Assembly: GCF_020615455.1 (NCBI RefSeq)
Contig: NW_025534348.1
Coordinates: forward strand, 124,001-188,000
Length of the DNA stretch: 64,000 bases
Direction of reading: 5' to 3'
Source: Coregonus clupeaformis
Lineage: Eukaryota; Chordata; Actinopteri; Salmoniformes; Salmonidae
Position 1 is the stretch's first letter. Every line of letters begins with the position of its first letter. The position numbers and the translations under genes were made by a program. Shown piece after piece: positions 19,918-33,153 of this stretch. The notes under the pieces were generated by a model. The model saw only the letters and a program-made list of their open reading frames with translations. It searched no databases and was not told the origin of the DNA.

Positions 19918-22900
19918 GTTCCAGAGTAGAGAGTGTTCCAGGGTAGAGAGTGTTCCAGAGTAGAGTGTGTTCCAGAGTAGAGAGTGTTCCAGAGTAGAGA
20001 GTGTTCCAGAGTGAGAGAGTGTTCCAGAGTAGAGTGTGTTCCAGAGTAGAGAGTGTTCCAGAGTAGAGAGTGTTCCAGAGTGAGAGAGTGTTCCAGGGTA
20101 GAGAGTGTTCCAGACTAGAGTGTGTTCCAGAGTAGAGAGTGTTCCAGAGTAGAGAGTGTTCCAGAGTGAGAGAGTGTTCCAGAGTAGAGTGTGTTCCAGA
20201 GTAGAGAGTGTTCCAGAGTAGAGAGTGTTCCAGAGTGAGAGAGTGTTCCAGAGTAGAGTGTGTTCCAGAGTAGAGAGTGTTCCAGAGTGAGAGAGTGTTC
20301 CAGAGTAGAGTGTGTTCCAGAGTAGAGTGTGTTCCAGAGTAGAGAGTGTTCCAGAGTAGAGAGTGTTCCAGAGTGAGAGAGTGTTCCAGAGTAGAGTGTG
20401 TTCCAGAGTAGAGAGTGTTCCAGAGTGAGAGAGTGTTCCAGAGTAGAGAGTGTTCCAGAGTGAGAGAGTGTTCCAGAGTAGAGAGTGTTCCAGAGTGAGA
20501 GAGTGTTCCAGAGTAGAGTGTGTTCCAGAGTAGAGTGTGTGTTCCAGAGTAGAGAGTGTTCCAGAGTAGAGAGTGTTCCAGAGTGAGAGAGTGTTCCAGA
20601 GTAGAGTGTGTTCCAGAGTAGAGAGTGTTCCAGAGTGAGAGAGTGTTCCAGAGTAGAGAGTGTTCCAGAGTGAGAGAGTGTTCCAGAGTAGAGAGTGTTC
20701 CAGAGTGAGAGAGTGTTCCAGAGTAGAGAGTGTTCCAGAGTAGAGAGTGTTCCAGAGTGAGAGAGTGTTCCAGAGTAGAGAGTGTTCCAGGGTAGAGAGT
20801 GTTCCAGAGTAGAGTGTGTTCCAGAGTAGAGAGTGTTCCAGAGTAGAGAGTGTTCCAGAGTGAGAGAGTGTTCCAGAGTAGAGTGTGTTCCAGAGTAGAG
20901 AGTGTTCCAGAGTAGAGAGTGTTCCAGAGTGAGAGAGTGTTCCAGAGTAGAGTGTGTTCCAGAGTAGAGAGTGTTCCAGAGTGAGAGAGTGTTCCAGAGT
21001 AGAGTGTGTTCCAGAGTAGAGTGTGTTCCAGAGTAGAGAGTGTTCCAGAGTAGAGAGTGTTCCAGAGTGAGAGAGTGTTCCAGAGTAGAGTGTGTTCCAG
21101 AGTAGAGAGTGTTCCAGAGTGAGAGAGTGTTCCAGAGTAGAGAGTGTTCCAGAGTGAGAGAGTGTTCCAGAGTAGAGAGTGTTCCAGAGTGAGAGAGTGT
21201 TCCAGAGTAGAGTGTGTTCCAGAGTAGAGTGTGTTCCAGAGTAGAGAGTGTTCCAGAGTAGAGAGTGTTCCAGAGTGAGAGAGTGTTCCAGAGTATAGTG
21301 TGTTCCAGAGTAGAGAGTGTTCCAGAGTGAGAGAGTGTTCCAGAGTAGAGAGTGTTCCAGAGTGAGAGAGTGTTCCAGAGTAGAGAGTGTTCCAGAGTGA
21401 GAGAGTGTTCCAGAGTAGAGAGTGTTCCAGAGTAGAGAGTGTTCCAGAGTGAGAGAGTGTTCCAGAGTAGAGAGTGTTCCAGGGTAGAGAGTGTTCCAGA
21501 GTAGAGAGTGTTCCAGGAGTAGAGAGTGTTCCAGAGTAGAGAGTGTTCCAGAGTGAGAGAGTGTTCCAGAGTAGAGTGTGTTCCAGAGTAGAGAGTGTTC
21601 CAGAGTAGAGAGTGTTCCAGAGTGAGAGAGTGTTCCAGAGTAGAGTGTGTTCCAGAGTAGAGAGTGTTCCAGAGTGAGAGAGTGTTCCAGAGTAGAGTGT
21701 GTTCCAGAGTAGAGAGTGTTCCAGAGTAGAGAGTGTTCCAGAGTGAGAGAGTGTTCCAGAGTAGAGTGTGTTCCAGAGTAGAGAGTGTTCCAGAGTGAGA
21801 GAGTGTTCCAGAGTAGAGAGTGTTCCAGAGTGAGAGAGTGTTCCAGAGTAGAGAGTGTTCCAGAGTGAGAGAGTGTTCCAGAGTAGAGTGTGTTCCAGAG
21901 TAGAGTGTGTTCCAGAGTAGAGAGTGTTCCAGAGTGAGAGAGTGTTCCAGAGTAGAGAGTGTTCCAGAGTGAGAGAGTGTTCCAGAGTAGAGTGTGTTCC
22001 AGAGTAGAGAGTGTTCCAGAGTGAGAGAGTGTTCCAGAGTAGAGAGTGTTCCAGAGTGAGAGAGTGTTCCAGAGTAGAGAGTGTTCCAGAGTAGAGAGTG
22101 TTCCAGAGTGAGAGAGTGTTCCAGAGTAGAGTGTGTTCCAGAGTAGAGAGTGTTCCAGAGTGAGAGAGTGTTCCAGAGTAGAGAGTGTTCCAGAGTAGAG
22201 TGTGTTCCAGAGTAGAGAGTGTTCCAGAGTGAGAGAGTGTTCCATGGTAGAGAGTGTTCCATAGTAGAGAGTGTTCCAGAGTAAAGTGTGTTCCAGAGTA
22301 GAGAGTGTTCCAGAATAGAGAGTGTTCCAGGGTAGAGAGTGTTCCAGAGTAGATAGTGTTCCAGAGTAGAGAGTGTTCCAGACTAGAGAGTGTTCCAGAG
22401 TAGAGAGTTTTCCAGAGTAGATAGTGTTCCAGAGTAGAGAGTGTTCCAGGGTAGAGAGTGTTTCAGAGTGAGAGAGTGTTCCATGGTAGAGAGTGTTCCA
22501 GAGTAGAGAGTGTTCCAGAGTAGAGTGTGTTCCAGAGTAGAGAGTGTTCCAGAGTAGAGAGTGTTCCAGGGTAGAGAGTGTTCCAGAGTAGATAGTTATC
22601 CAGAGTAGAGAGTGTTCCAGACTAGAGAGTGTTCCAGAGTAGAGAGTGTTCCAGAGTAGAGAGTGTTCCAGAGTAGAGAGTGTTCCATAGTAGAGAGTGT
22701 TCCATGGTGGAGAGTGTTCCAGAGTAGAGAGTGTTCCAGAGTAGAGAGTGTTCCAGAGTAGAGAGTGTTCCTGAGTAGAGAGTGTTCCAGAGTAGAGAGT
22801 GTTCCAGAGTAGAGAGTGTTCCAGAGTGAGAGAGTGTTCCAGAGTAGAGAGTGTTCCAGAGTAGAGAGTGTTCCAGAGTAGAGAGTGTTCCAGAGTAGAG

Positions 22901-25900
22901 AGTGTTCCAGAGTGAGAGAGTGTTCCAGAGTAGAGTGTGTTCCAGAGTAGAGAGTGTTCCAGGGTAGAGAGTGTTTCAGAGTGAGAGAGTGTTCCATGGT
23001 AGAGAGTGTTCCAGAGTAGAGAGTGTTCCAGAGTAGAGTGTGTTCCAGAGTAGAGAGTGTTCCAGAGTAGAGAGTGTTCCAGGGTAGAGAGTGTTCCAGA
23101 GTAGATAGTGTTCCAGAGTAGAGAGTGTTCCAGACTAGAGAGTGTTCCAGAGTAGAGAGTGTTCCAGAGTAGAGAGTGTTCCAGAGTAGAGAGTGTTCCA
23201 TAGTAGAGAGTGTTCCATGGTGGAGAGTGTTCCAGAGTAGAGAGTGTTCCAGAGTAGAGAGTGTTCCAGAGTAGAGAGTGTTCCTGAGTAGAGAGTGTTC
23301 CAGAGTAGAGAGTGTTCCAGAGTAGAGTGTTCCAGAGTAGAGAGTGTTCCAGAGTAGAGTGTTCCAGAGTAGAGAGTGTTCCAGAGTAGAGATTGTTCCA
23401 GAGTAGAGTGTTCCAGAGTAGAGAGTGTTCCAGAGTAGAGAGTGTTCCAGAGTAGAGAGTGTTCCAGAGTAGAGAGTGTTCCAGAGTAGAGAGTGTTCCT
23501 GAGTAGAGAGTGTTCCAGAGTAGAGAGTGTTCCAGAGTAGAGAGTGTTCCAGAGTAGAGAGTGTTCCAGAGTAGAGTGTTCCAGAGTAGAGAGTGTTCCA
23601 GAGTAGAGAGTGTTCCAGAGTAGAGAGTGTTCCAGAATAGAGAGTGTTCCAGGGTAGAGAGTGTTCCAGAGTAGAGAGTGTTCCAGAGTAGAGAGTGTTA
23701 CAGACTAGAGAGTGTTCCAGAGTAGAGAGTTTTCCAGAGTAGATAGTGTTCCAGAGTAGAGAGTGTTCCAGGGTAGAGAGTGTTCCAGAGTGAGAGAGTG
23801 TTCCATGGTAGAGAGTGTTCCAGAGTAGAGAGTGTTCCAGAGTAGAGAGTGTTCCATAGTAGAGAGTGTTCCATGGTGGAGAGTGTTCCAGAGTAGAGAG
23901 TGTTCCAGAGTAGAGAGTGTTCCAGAGTAGAGAGTGTTCCTGAGTAGAGAGTGTTCCAGAGTAGAGAGTGTTCCAGAGTAGAGAGTGTTCCAGAGTGAGA
24001 GAGTGTTCCAGAGTAGAGAGTGTTCCAGAGTAGAGAGTGTTCCAGAGTAGAGAGTGTTCCAGAGTAGAGAGTGTTCCAGAGTGAGAGAGTGTTCCAGAGT
24101 AGAGTGTGTTCCAGAGTAGAGAGTGTTCCAGAGTGAGAGAGTGTTCCAGAGTAGAGAGTGTTCCAGAGTAGAGTGTGTTCCAGAGTAGAGAGTGTTCCAG
24201 AGTGAGAGAGTGTTCCATGGTAGAGAGTGTTCCATAGTAGAGAGTGTTCCAGAGTAAAGTGTGTTCCAGAGTAGAGAGTGTTCCAGAATAGAGAGTGTTC
24301 CAGGGTAGAGAGTATTCCAGAGTAGATAGTGTTCCAGAGTAGAGAGTGTTCCAGACTAGAGAGTGTTCCAGAGTAGAGAGTTTTCCAGAGTAGATAGTGT
24401 TCCAGAGTAGAGAGTGTTCCAGGGTAGAGAGTGTTTCAGAGTGAGAGAGTGTTCCATGGTAGAGAGTGTTCCAGAGTAGAGAGTGTTCCAGAGTAGAGTG
24501 TATTCCAGAGTAGAGAGTGTTCCAGAGTAGAGAGTGTTCCAGGGTAGAGAGTGTTCCAGAGTAGATAGTGTTCCAGAGTAGAGAGTGTTCCAGACTAGAG
24601 AGTGTTCCAGAGTAGAGAGTGTTCCAGAGTAGAGAGTGTTCCAGAGTAGAGAGTGTTCCATAGTAGAGAGTGTTCCATGGTGGAGAGTGTTCCAGAGTAG
24701 AGAGTGTTCCAGAGTAGAGAGTGTTCCAGAGTAGAGAGTGTTCCTGAGTAGAGAGTGTTCCAGAGTAGAGAGTGTTCCAGAGTAGAGTGTTCCAGAGTAG
24801 AGAGTGTTCCAGAGTAGAGTGTTCCAGAGTAGAGAGTGTTCCAGAGTAGAGATTGTTCCAGAGTAGAGTGTTCCAGAGTAGAGAGTGTTCCAGAGTAGAG
24901 AGTGTTTCATGGTGGAGAGTGTTCCAGAGTAGAGAGTGTTCCAGAGTAGAGAGTGTTCCAGAGTAGAGAGTGTTCCTGAGTAGAGAGTGTTCCAGAGTAG
25001 AGAGTGTTCCAGAGTAGAGAGTGTTCCAGAGTAGAGAGTGTTCCAGAGTAGAGTGTTCCAGAGTAGAGAGTGTTCCAGAGTAGAGAGTGTTCCAGAGTAG
25101 AGAGTGTTCCAGAATAGAGAGTGTTCCAGGGTAGAGAGTGTTCCAGAGTAGATAGTGTTCCAGAGTAGAGAGTGTTCCAGACTAGAGAGTGTTCCAGAGT
25201 AGAGAGTTTTCCAGAGTAGATAGTGTTCCAGAGTAGAGAGTGTTCCAGGGTAGAGAGTGTTCCAGAGTGAGAGAGTGTTCCATGGTAGAGAGTGTTCCAG
25301 AGTAGAGAGTGTTCCAGAGTAGAGAGTGTTCCAGAGTAGAGAGTGTTCCATAGTAGAGAGTGTTCCATGGTGGAGAGTGTTCCAGAGTAGAGAGTGTTCC
25401 AGAGTAGAGAGTGTTCCAGAGTAGAGAGTGTTCCTGAGTAGAGAGTGTTCCAGAGTAGAGAGTGTTCCAGAGTAGAGAGTGTTCCAGAGTGAGAGAGTGT
25501 TCCAGAGTAGAGTGTTCCAGAGTAGAGAGTGTTCCAGAGTAGAGAGTGTTCCAGAGTAGAGAGTGTTCCAGAGTGAGAGAGTGTTCCAGAGTAGAGTGTG
25601 TTCCAGAGTAGAGAGTGTTCCAGAGTGAGAGAGTGTTCCAGAGTAGAGAGTGTTCCAGAGTAGAGTGTGTTCCAGAGTAGAGAGTGTTCCAGAGTGAGAG
25701 AGTGTTCCATGGTAGAGAGTGTTCCATAGTAGAGAGTGTTCCAGAGTAAAGTGTGTTCCAGAGTAGAGAGTGTTCCAGAATAGAGAGTGTTCCAGGGTAG
25801 AGAGTGTTCCAGAGTAGATAGTGTTCCAGAGTAGAGAGTGTTCCAGACTAGAGAGTGTTCCAGAGTAGAGAGTTTTCCAGAGTAGATAGTGTTCCAGAGT

Positions 25901-28900
25901 AGAGAGTGTTCCAGGGTAGAGAGTGTTTCAGAGTGAGAGAGTGTTCCATGGTAGAGAGTGTTCCAGAGTAGAGAGTGTTCCAGAGTAGAGTGTGTTCCAG
26001 AGTAGAGAGTGTTCCAGAGTAGAGAGTGTTCCAGGGTAGAGAGTGTTCCAGAGTAGATAGTGTTCCAGAGTAGAGAGTGTTCCAGACTAGAGAGTGTTCC
26101 AGAGTAGAGAGTGTTCCAGAGTAGAGAGTGTTCCAGAGTAGAGAGTGTTCCAGAGTAGAGAGTGTTCCAGAGTAGAGTGTTCCAGAGTAGAGAGTGTTCC
26201 AGAGTAGAGAGTGTTCCAGAGTAGAGAGTGTTCCAGAATAGAGAGTGTTCCAGGGTAGAGAGTGTTCCAGAGTAGATAGTGTTCCAGAGTAGAGAGTGTT
26301 CCAGACTAGAGAGTGTTCCAGAGTAGAGAGTTTTCCAGAGTAGATAGTGTTCCAGAGTAGAGAGTGTTCCAGGGTAGAGAGTGTTCCAGAGTGAGAGAGT
26401 GTTCCATGGTAGAGAGTGTTCCAGAGTAGAGAGTGTTCCAGAGTAGAGTGTGTTCCAGAGTAGAGAGTGTTCCAGAGTAGAGAGTGTTCCAGGGTAGAGA
26501 GTGTTCCAGAGTAGAGTGTTCCAGAGTAGAGAGTGTTCCAGAGTAGAGATTGTTCCAGAGTAGAGTGTTCCAGAGTAGAGAGTGTTCCAGAGTAGAGAGT
26601 GTTTCATGGTGGAGAGTGTTCCAGAGTAGAGAGTGTTCCAGAGTAGAGAGTGTTCCAGAGTAGAGAGTGTTCCTGAGTAGAGAGTGTTCCAGAGTAGAGA
26701 GTGTTCCAGAGTAGAGAGTGTTCCAGAGTAGAGAGTGTTCCAGAGTAGAGTGTTCCAGAGTAGAGAGTGTTCCAGAGTAGAGAGTGTTCCAGAGTAGAGA
26801 GTGTTCCAGAATAGAGAGTGTTCCAGGGTAGAGAGTGTTCCAGAGTAGATAGTGTTCCAGAGTAGAGAGTGTTCCAGACTAGAGAGTGTTCCAGAGTAGA
26901 GAGTTTTCCAGAGTAGATAGTGTTCCAGAGTAGAGAGTGTTCCAGGGTAGAGAGTGTTCCAGAGTGAGAGAGTGTTCCATGGTAGAGAGTGTTCCAGAGT
27001 AGAGAGTGTTCCAGAGTAGAGTGTGTTCCAGAGTAGAGAGTGTTCCAGAGTAGAGAGTGTTCCAGGGTAGAGAGTGTTCCAGAGTGAGAGAGTGTTCCAT
27101 GGTAGAGAGTGTTCCAGAGTAGAGAGTGTTCCAGAGTAGAGTGTGTTCCAGAGTAGAGAGTGTTCCAGAGTAGAGAGTGTTCCAGGGTAGAGAGTGTTCC
27201 AGAGTAGAGAGTGTTCCAGAGTAGAGTGTTCCAGAGTAGAGAGTGTTCCATGGTAGAGAGTGTTCCAGAGTAGAGAGTGTTCCTGAGTAGAGAGTGTTCC
27301 AGAGTAGACTGTGTTCCAGAGTGAAAGAGTGTTCCATGGTAGAGAGTGTTCCAGAGTAGAGAGTGTTCCAGAGTAGAGAGTGTTCCAGAGTAGAGAGTGT
27401 TCCAGAGTAGATAGTGTTCCAGAGTAGAGAGTGTTCCAGGGTAGAGAGTGTTCCAGAGTGAGAGAGTGTTCCATGGTAGATAGTGTTCCAGAGTAGAGAG
27501 TGTTCCAGAGTAATGTGTGTTCCAGAGTAGAGAGTGTTCGAGAGTAGAGAGTGTTCCAGGGTAGAGAGTGTTCCAGAGTAGATAGTATTCCAGAGTAGAG
27601 AGTGTTCCAGACAAGAGAGTGTTCCAGAGTAGAGAGTTTTCCAGAGTAGATAGTGTTCCAGAGTAGAGAGTGTTCCAGGGTAGAGAGTGCTCCAGAGTGA
27701 GAGAGTGTTCCATGGTAGAGAGTGTTCCAGAGTAGATAGTGTTCCAGAGTAGAGAGTGTTCCAGACTAGAGAGTGTTCCAGAGTAGAGAGTGTTCCAGAG
27801 TAGAGAGTGTTCCAGAGTAGAGAGTGTTCCAGAGTAGAGAGTGTTCCAGACTAGAGAGTGTTCCAGAGTAAAGAGTGTTCCAGAGTAGAAAGTGTTCCAG
27901 AGTAGAGAGTGTTCCAGGGTAGAGAGTATTCCAGAGTAGAGAGTGTTCCAGAGTAGAGAGTGTTCCAGAGTAGAGAGTGTTTCATAGTAGAGAGTGTTCC
28001 AGAGTGAGAGAGTGTTCCAGAGTAGAGAGTGTTCCAGAGTAGATAGTGTTCCAGAGTAGAGAGTGTTCCATGGTAGAGAGTGTTCCAGAGTAGAGTGTGT
28101 TCCAGAGTAGAGAGTGTTCCAGAGTAGAGAGTGTTCCAGGGTAGAGAGTGTTCCAGAGTAGAGAGTGTTCCAGAGTAGAGAGTGTTCCAGAGTAGACAGT
28201 GTTCCAGAGTGAGAGAGTGTTCCATGGTAGAGAGTGTTCCAGAGTAGAGAGTGTTCCAGAGTAGAGAGTGTTCCAGAGTAGAGAGTGTTCCAGGGTAGAG
28301 AGTGTTCCATGGTAGAGTGTTCCAGAGTAGACAGTGTTCCAGAGTGAGAGAGTGTTCCATGGTAGAGAGTGTTCCAGAGTAGAGAGTGTTCCAGAGTAGA
28401 GAGTGTTCCAGAGTAGAGATTGTTCCAGAGTAGAGAGTGTTCCAGAGTAGAGAGTGTTCCAGAGTAGAGAGTGTTCCATGGTAGAGAGTGTTCCAGAGTG
28501 AGAGAGTGTTCCAGAGTAGAGAGTGTTCCAGAGTAGAGAGTGTTCCAGAGTAGAGAGTGTTCCATGGTAGAGAGTGTTCCAGAGTGAGAGAGTGTTCCAG
28601 AGTAGAGAGTGTTCCAGAGTAGAGAGTGTTCCAGAGTAGAGAGTGTTCCAGAGTAGAGAGTGTTCCAGAGTAGAGAGTGTTCCAGAATAGAGAGTGTTCC
28701 AGAGTAGAGAGTGTTCCAGAGTAGAGAGTGTTCCAGAGTAGAGAGTGTTCCAGAGTAGAGAGTGTTCCATGGTAGAGAGTGTTCCAGAGTGAGAGAGTGT
28801 TCCAGGGTAGAGAGTGTTCCAGAGTAGAGAGTGTTCCAGAGTAGAGAGTGTTCCAGAGTAGAGAGTGTTCCAGAGTAGAGCGTGTTCCAGAGTAGAGAGT

Positions 28901-28967
28901 GTTCCAGAGTAGAGAGTGTTCCAGAGTAGAGAGTGTTCCAGAGTAAAGAGTGTTCCAGAGTAGAGAC
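19918..28967. repeat. 9-kb satellite of 17-bp units (gttccagagtagagagt)
   Basis: Roughly 530 tandem units with a few recurring variants: gagtgagagagt (18 bp), gagtagagtgt, ggtagagagt, catggtagagagt, gactagagagt. Variants recur in the same order at about 1.5-2 kb intervals (for example the rare gagtaaagtgtg near 22,280, 24,252 and 25,745, and gtttcatggtgg near 24,905 and 26,602). This indicates higher-order duplication of blocks. All three minus-strand frames are open for kilobases because the unit lacks stops; these are not genes. Confidence 0.97.
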
Positions 28968-29220
28968 CCACAGTAGCGACTGTAATTGAGTACTGACAGT
29001 GTCTGCTGTGGCAGGTGAGAAGGTGCAAGTTACCTGAGAAATATCTCTCAATGTTCTAATCTCTCAATGTTCATCTCAAAGTGCACCAAATTCCTGCATT
29101 TATCTGTTGAAATGCCCCGGACCCCCACACTGGCTTTGTCTTCAAATCCTAGAAAAGCCCCTGGACATGCCTCACTCCAGTCACAGCTACAACCACCACC
29201 ACCCACTACCACTACTGTTA
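28968..29220. other. Spacer after the satellite
   Basis: No recognised gene. It leads into a 24-bp array. Confidence 0.4.
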
Positions 29221-29388
29221 CCTCTGGGAGAGAGGAACTGCTACCCCTGGGGAGAGAGGAGCTGCTACCCCTGGGGAGAGAAGAGCTGCTACCCCTGGGG
29301 AGAGAGGAGCTGCTACCCCTGGGGATAGAGGAGTTGCTACCCCTGGGGAGAGAGGAGCTGATACCCCTGGGGAGAGAGGAGCTGCAAT
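29221..29388. repeat. 24-bp minisatellite, about 7 units
   Basis: Unit ctacccctggggagagagga + gctg, repeated with few changes. Because the unit is a multiple of three, reading frames are open on both strands; no gene is inferred. Confidence 0.92.
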
Positions 29389-29518
29389 GAAGAGAGACTG
29401 CGACCCTGCTCGGGAAGAGCTTAACGACTGGTGATTGTTGGGGCACGTTTGGCAGGAGCTTCAGTGATGAAGACTGCTGAACTTGCTGATGTTTCACAAT
29501 GTGCCATTGCCGTCTCAG

Positions 29519-29538
29519 TAACATTTACATTTACATTT
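29519..29538 (-). mobile_element. SINE tail fragment left of the Gypsy insertion
   Basis: Sequence taacatttacatttacattt is the end of the SINE whose body resumes at 34,966 on the other side of the retrotransposon. The 5-bp cattt at 29,534-29,538 is the target duplication. Confidence 0.6.
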
Positions 29539-30075
29539 TGTCACAGTTCCCTCAGCCAGAACCCAAAAGCAGACCAGGACAAGGAGAGTTGAACGAAGGT
29601 GAGGGTTTATTAGATACGACAAAAGGTGCAGAATAATCCAGGGACAGAGCGGGCGGCGTGGTTGAGTAGTTGGGGGTGCAGTACTGGGTCCAGTGATGGC
29701 TCGGCAGCCGCCGACCATCAGGCAGAGGTGGGGTGAAGGTTCCGGACGTGTGACTGCAGGTGGAACAAAAACGGAGGTAAGAACACAAAAAACTCAACAA
29801 AGTACAAAATAACAAAACTCACGCTAGAACACTCTAAACTGATACACAGAACACCTACTGTTCATGGCTAACGATCCGGCAGGAACTGGATGTTTGGCCA
29901 GAGCCTAAAAAGGGTGATGATGAGGGCCAGGTGTGCAGATTGCTGACGGGATGCAGGTGCGGAAAACAAGAGAGCTCCCCGGAGCGTTCCCGAACCCTCG
30001 GGAAACTGGAGACTACGAACAGGAAACACTAGTCACCAGGACAGGGACCCGACTCAGACTGCCGGGATCGTTACA
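29539..30075 (-). repeat. 3' LTR of the Gypsy element
   Basis: 537 bp. Compared with the other LTR I see only about five single-base indels, mostly in homopolymers, and no clear substitution. Confidence 0.92.
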
Positions 30076-31402
30076 GTACCCCCTCCGACCGAACGCCACC
30101 GGGCGGACCTCCCGGAGCGCCAGGATGGAGGCGGTAGAAATCCCTGATGAGGTCAGCATCTAGGACCTGTCGCCGCGGAATCCAACTCCTCTCTTCAGGA
30201 CCATACCCCTCCCAGTCCACGAGATACTGGAAACCCCGGCCCCGCCGTCTGGAATCCATGATGCGACGCACCGTGTAGGCAGGACCACCTCCGATCATCC
30301 GAGGAGGAGGAGGAGGAGGCGGAGGAGGCAACAGAGGACTGAGGAAGACAGGCTTGAGGCAGGGAGACATGAAAGGTGGGATGGACTCTGAGCGTCCTCG
30401 GTAGTTTGAGTCGAACTGCCACCGGATTGATCACCTTCTCCACCACAAACGGACCAATGAACTTCGGTAACAACTTCCTAGACTCAGTCCGTAACGGAAG
30501 ATCCCGTGTGGCCAACCAAACCCTATCTCCGATGGTATAGGTGGGAGCGGGGATCCGGCGACGATTCGCCTGGAGCTGATACCGATCCGAACCTCTAAGG
30601 AGTGCCTTTCTGGCCCGATGCCAGGTCCGGTGGCAACGCGAATATGAGCCTGAACAGAAGGCACTGATAGCTCCTTCTCCTGAGAAGGGAACAGGGAGGT
30701 TGGTAGCCATACAGGCACTGGAAGGGAGACATCCCAGTGGCAGATGTAGGGAGAGTATTGTGGGCATACTCAACCCAAGGCAACTGAGAGGCCCAGGAGG
30801 TGGGGTTGGAAGAGACCAGACAGCGTAGCGTGGATTCCATCTTCTGGTTGGCTCTCTCCGCCTGACCATTGGATTGGGGGTGAAAACCAGATGTGAGACT
30901 GACTGTAGCTCCAATGGCCAAACAGAAGGACTTCCAGACAGCAGAGGTAAACTGAGGGCCACGGTCGGAAACGATATCACTGGGCAAACCGTGGACCCTG
31001 AAAACCTCCCTAACCAGGATCTCGGACGTCTCCGAGGCAGAGGGAAGCTTGGCAATAGGCACAAAGTGGGCGAACTTGCTGAATCTGTCCACGATAGTCA
31101 GAACGACCGTGTTCCCCTCAGAAGCGGGCAACCCCGTGACGAAGTCCAGGGCCAGATGCGACCATGGACGCTCGGGGAATAGGAAGGGGGTGAAGTAGTC
31201 CAGAGCTGGGCCGATTGGTACTCTTATTCTGCGCACACACTGGACAGGCAGCAACAAAACCCCGAGTATCCTCGGCCATGGCAGGCCACCAAAAAGCGTC
31301 TGCGAAGAAACGCCATAGTCCGAGCCACGCCGGGCGACAAGCCATCTTGCTGGCGTGGGACCATTTGAGGACAGCAGGTCGAACCGACTCAGGCACAAAC
31401 AA
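30071..31402 (-). pseudogene. Gypsy integrase with C-terminal chromodomain
   Basis: Overlapping minus-strand frames. Near 31,270-31,400 an H2C2-type zinc region is recognisable (CPVCAQNK). The core has LALDFVTGLP (first Asp), DRGPQFTSAVW (second Asp) and SNGQAERANQ (Glu). A beta-barrel-like region GDRVWLATRDLPL follows, then a chromodomain (YLVDWEGYGPEERSWIP) near 30,150-30,230. The stop overlaps the first bases of the 3' LTR. At least two frameshifts separate the parts, so no single product is encoded as assembled. Confidence 0.88.
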
Positions 31403-31419
31403 CCGACCCGGGTGGACCG

Positions 31420-33153
31420 TTACCGGGACCGGGCTGAGTCCGAAGGGCCGCCAGCACCTCCTCTCAATCTTCCCATCTCTGCTCCCACGACGCAGTTCCG
31501 GGGGAGAATAGTCTCGGTCTTGGACCCACTCTCCTCCGTCTTGGAGAACATCCGGGACAAGGCGTCCGCCTTGCCGTTCTTAGATCCAGGTCGGAACGTC
31601 AGGGCAAACTTGAATCGTCCGAAAAACAACGCCCACCTGGCCTGACGGGAGTTGAGACGTTTAGCCGATTGCACGTAAGCAAGATTCTTGTGGTCAGTCC
31701 AGACAATAAACGGTTGCTCCGCCCCCTCCAACCAGTGGCGCCACTCCTCCAAGGCAAGTTTCACCGCGAGAAGCTCCGGTTACCCACATCGTAATTCCTC
31801 TCTGCAGGCGAAAGGCGACGAGAGTAGTAGGCGCAGGGATGGAGTTTACTGTCCGTGGAGCATCGCTGCGACAGGATGGCGCCAACTCCCACATCAGACG
31901 CGTCCACTTCAACGACGAACTGACGGGCCGTGTCCGGTTGGGAGAGAATCGGTGCGTTGGTGAATCGCCTCTTCAAATCCAGAAACGCTCGATCCGCCTC
32001 CGGATTCCACTTGAAGGTCCTGATACTGGAAGTCAAGGCAGTTAATGGAGCGGCCACACGGCTGTAATCCCGGATGAATCTGCGGTAGAAATTCGCAAAC
32101 CCCAAAAATCTCTGGAGTTGCAATCTCGTACCGGGCTGGACCCATTCCAGAACCGCTCTAACCTTCTCCTGATCCATCCTAATCTCACCCCTGGAGATGA
32201 TGTACCCGAGAAAGGATGTAGTGTGGGCGTGAAACTCGCACTTCTCGGCCTTCACGAACAGGCGATTCTCCAACAATCGCTGCAGAACCTGCCGGACATG
32301 CTGGACGTGGTCGGAAGGTTCCTTCGAGAAGATCAGAATGTCATCCAGGTAAACAAACACGAAGAGACCCGATCATATCTCTCAGGACGTCGTTCACCAT
32401 ACTCTGGAATACCGCTGGAGCATTGGTCAGTCCAAACGGCATCACCTGATACTCGAAGTGACCCATCGGTGTATTGAAACCCGTCAACCACTCGTCCCCC
32501 TCTCTGATCCGGACCAGGTGATACGCATTGCGTAGGTCTAGCTTGGTGAACACCGTAGCACCCTGTAAGGAGTCGAAGGCAGAACTCATCAAGGGCAGGG
32601 GATACTTGTTCTTGACCGTGATGTCATTCAACCCCCGATAATCAATACACGGTCGAAGAGAGCCATCCTTCTTTCCCACAAAGAAGAATCCTGCCCCCAG
32701 GGGTGATGACGAGGGACGAACGAGACCAGCAGCTAGGGACTCCTTGATGTAGGTCTCCAACGCCTCACGTTCAGGTCGGGAGATACTGTATAACCTTCCC
32801 TTGGGGTAGACAGCTCCAGGAACCAGGTTGATGGCACAATCATATGGTCGGTGGGGAGGGAGTGACAGAGCCTTCTGCTTACTGAAAACTTCCCCCAAAT
32901 CGTGATATGTCTCGGGAACCAGGGACAAATCTGGGGGTTTAGCCTCAATCACCTGACTGGGAACCGAATGGGGGCAGGCAGTCTTGAGACAGTTAGCATG
33001 ACAATCAAGGCTCCAACTCGTTACCTTGCCCGTCACCCAATCGAACGTGGGATTGTGTTCCTTCAGCCAGGGGTATCCAAGGACCAGAGGAACATGGGAA
33101 GACGGCAGAATGAAGAATGAAATCATCTCAGAATGATTCCCCGACAACCGCAT
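31420..33153 (-). pseudogene. Gypsy reverse transcriptase and RNase H
   Basis: Minus strand. From 33,153: a protease-end segment (VPLVLGYPWL), then RT with CIDYRGLND, KLDLRNAYHLVRI and MPFGLTNAPAVFQ. A frameshift near 32,350 separates this from the catalytic FVYLDDILIFS and the LGFANFYRRFIRDYS thumb. The RNase H segment (VVEVDASDVGVGAILSQ, and after another shift WTDHKNLAYVQ) ends at 31,420. Motifs are intact; only the frame is broken at two points. Confidence 0.9.

Noticed and set aside
29048..29524. 158-codon minus-strand frame with SSLPRG repeats
   Set aside because: It is created by the 24-bp minisatellite and has no other support.
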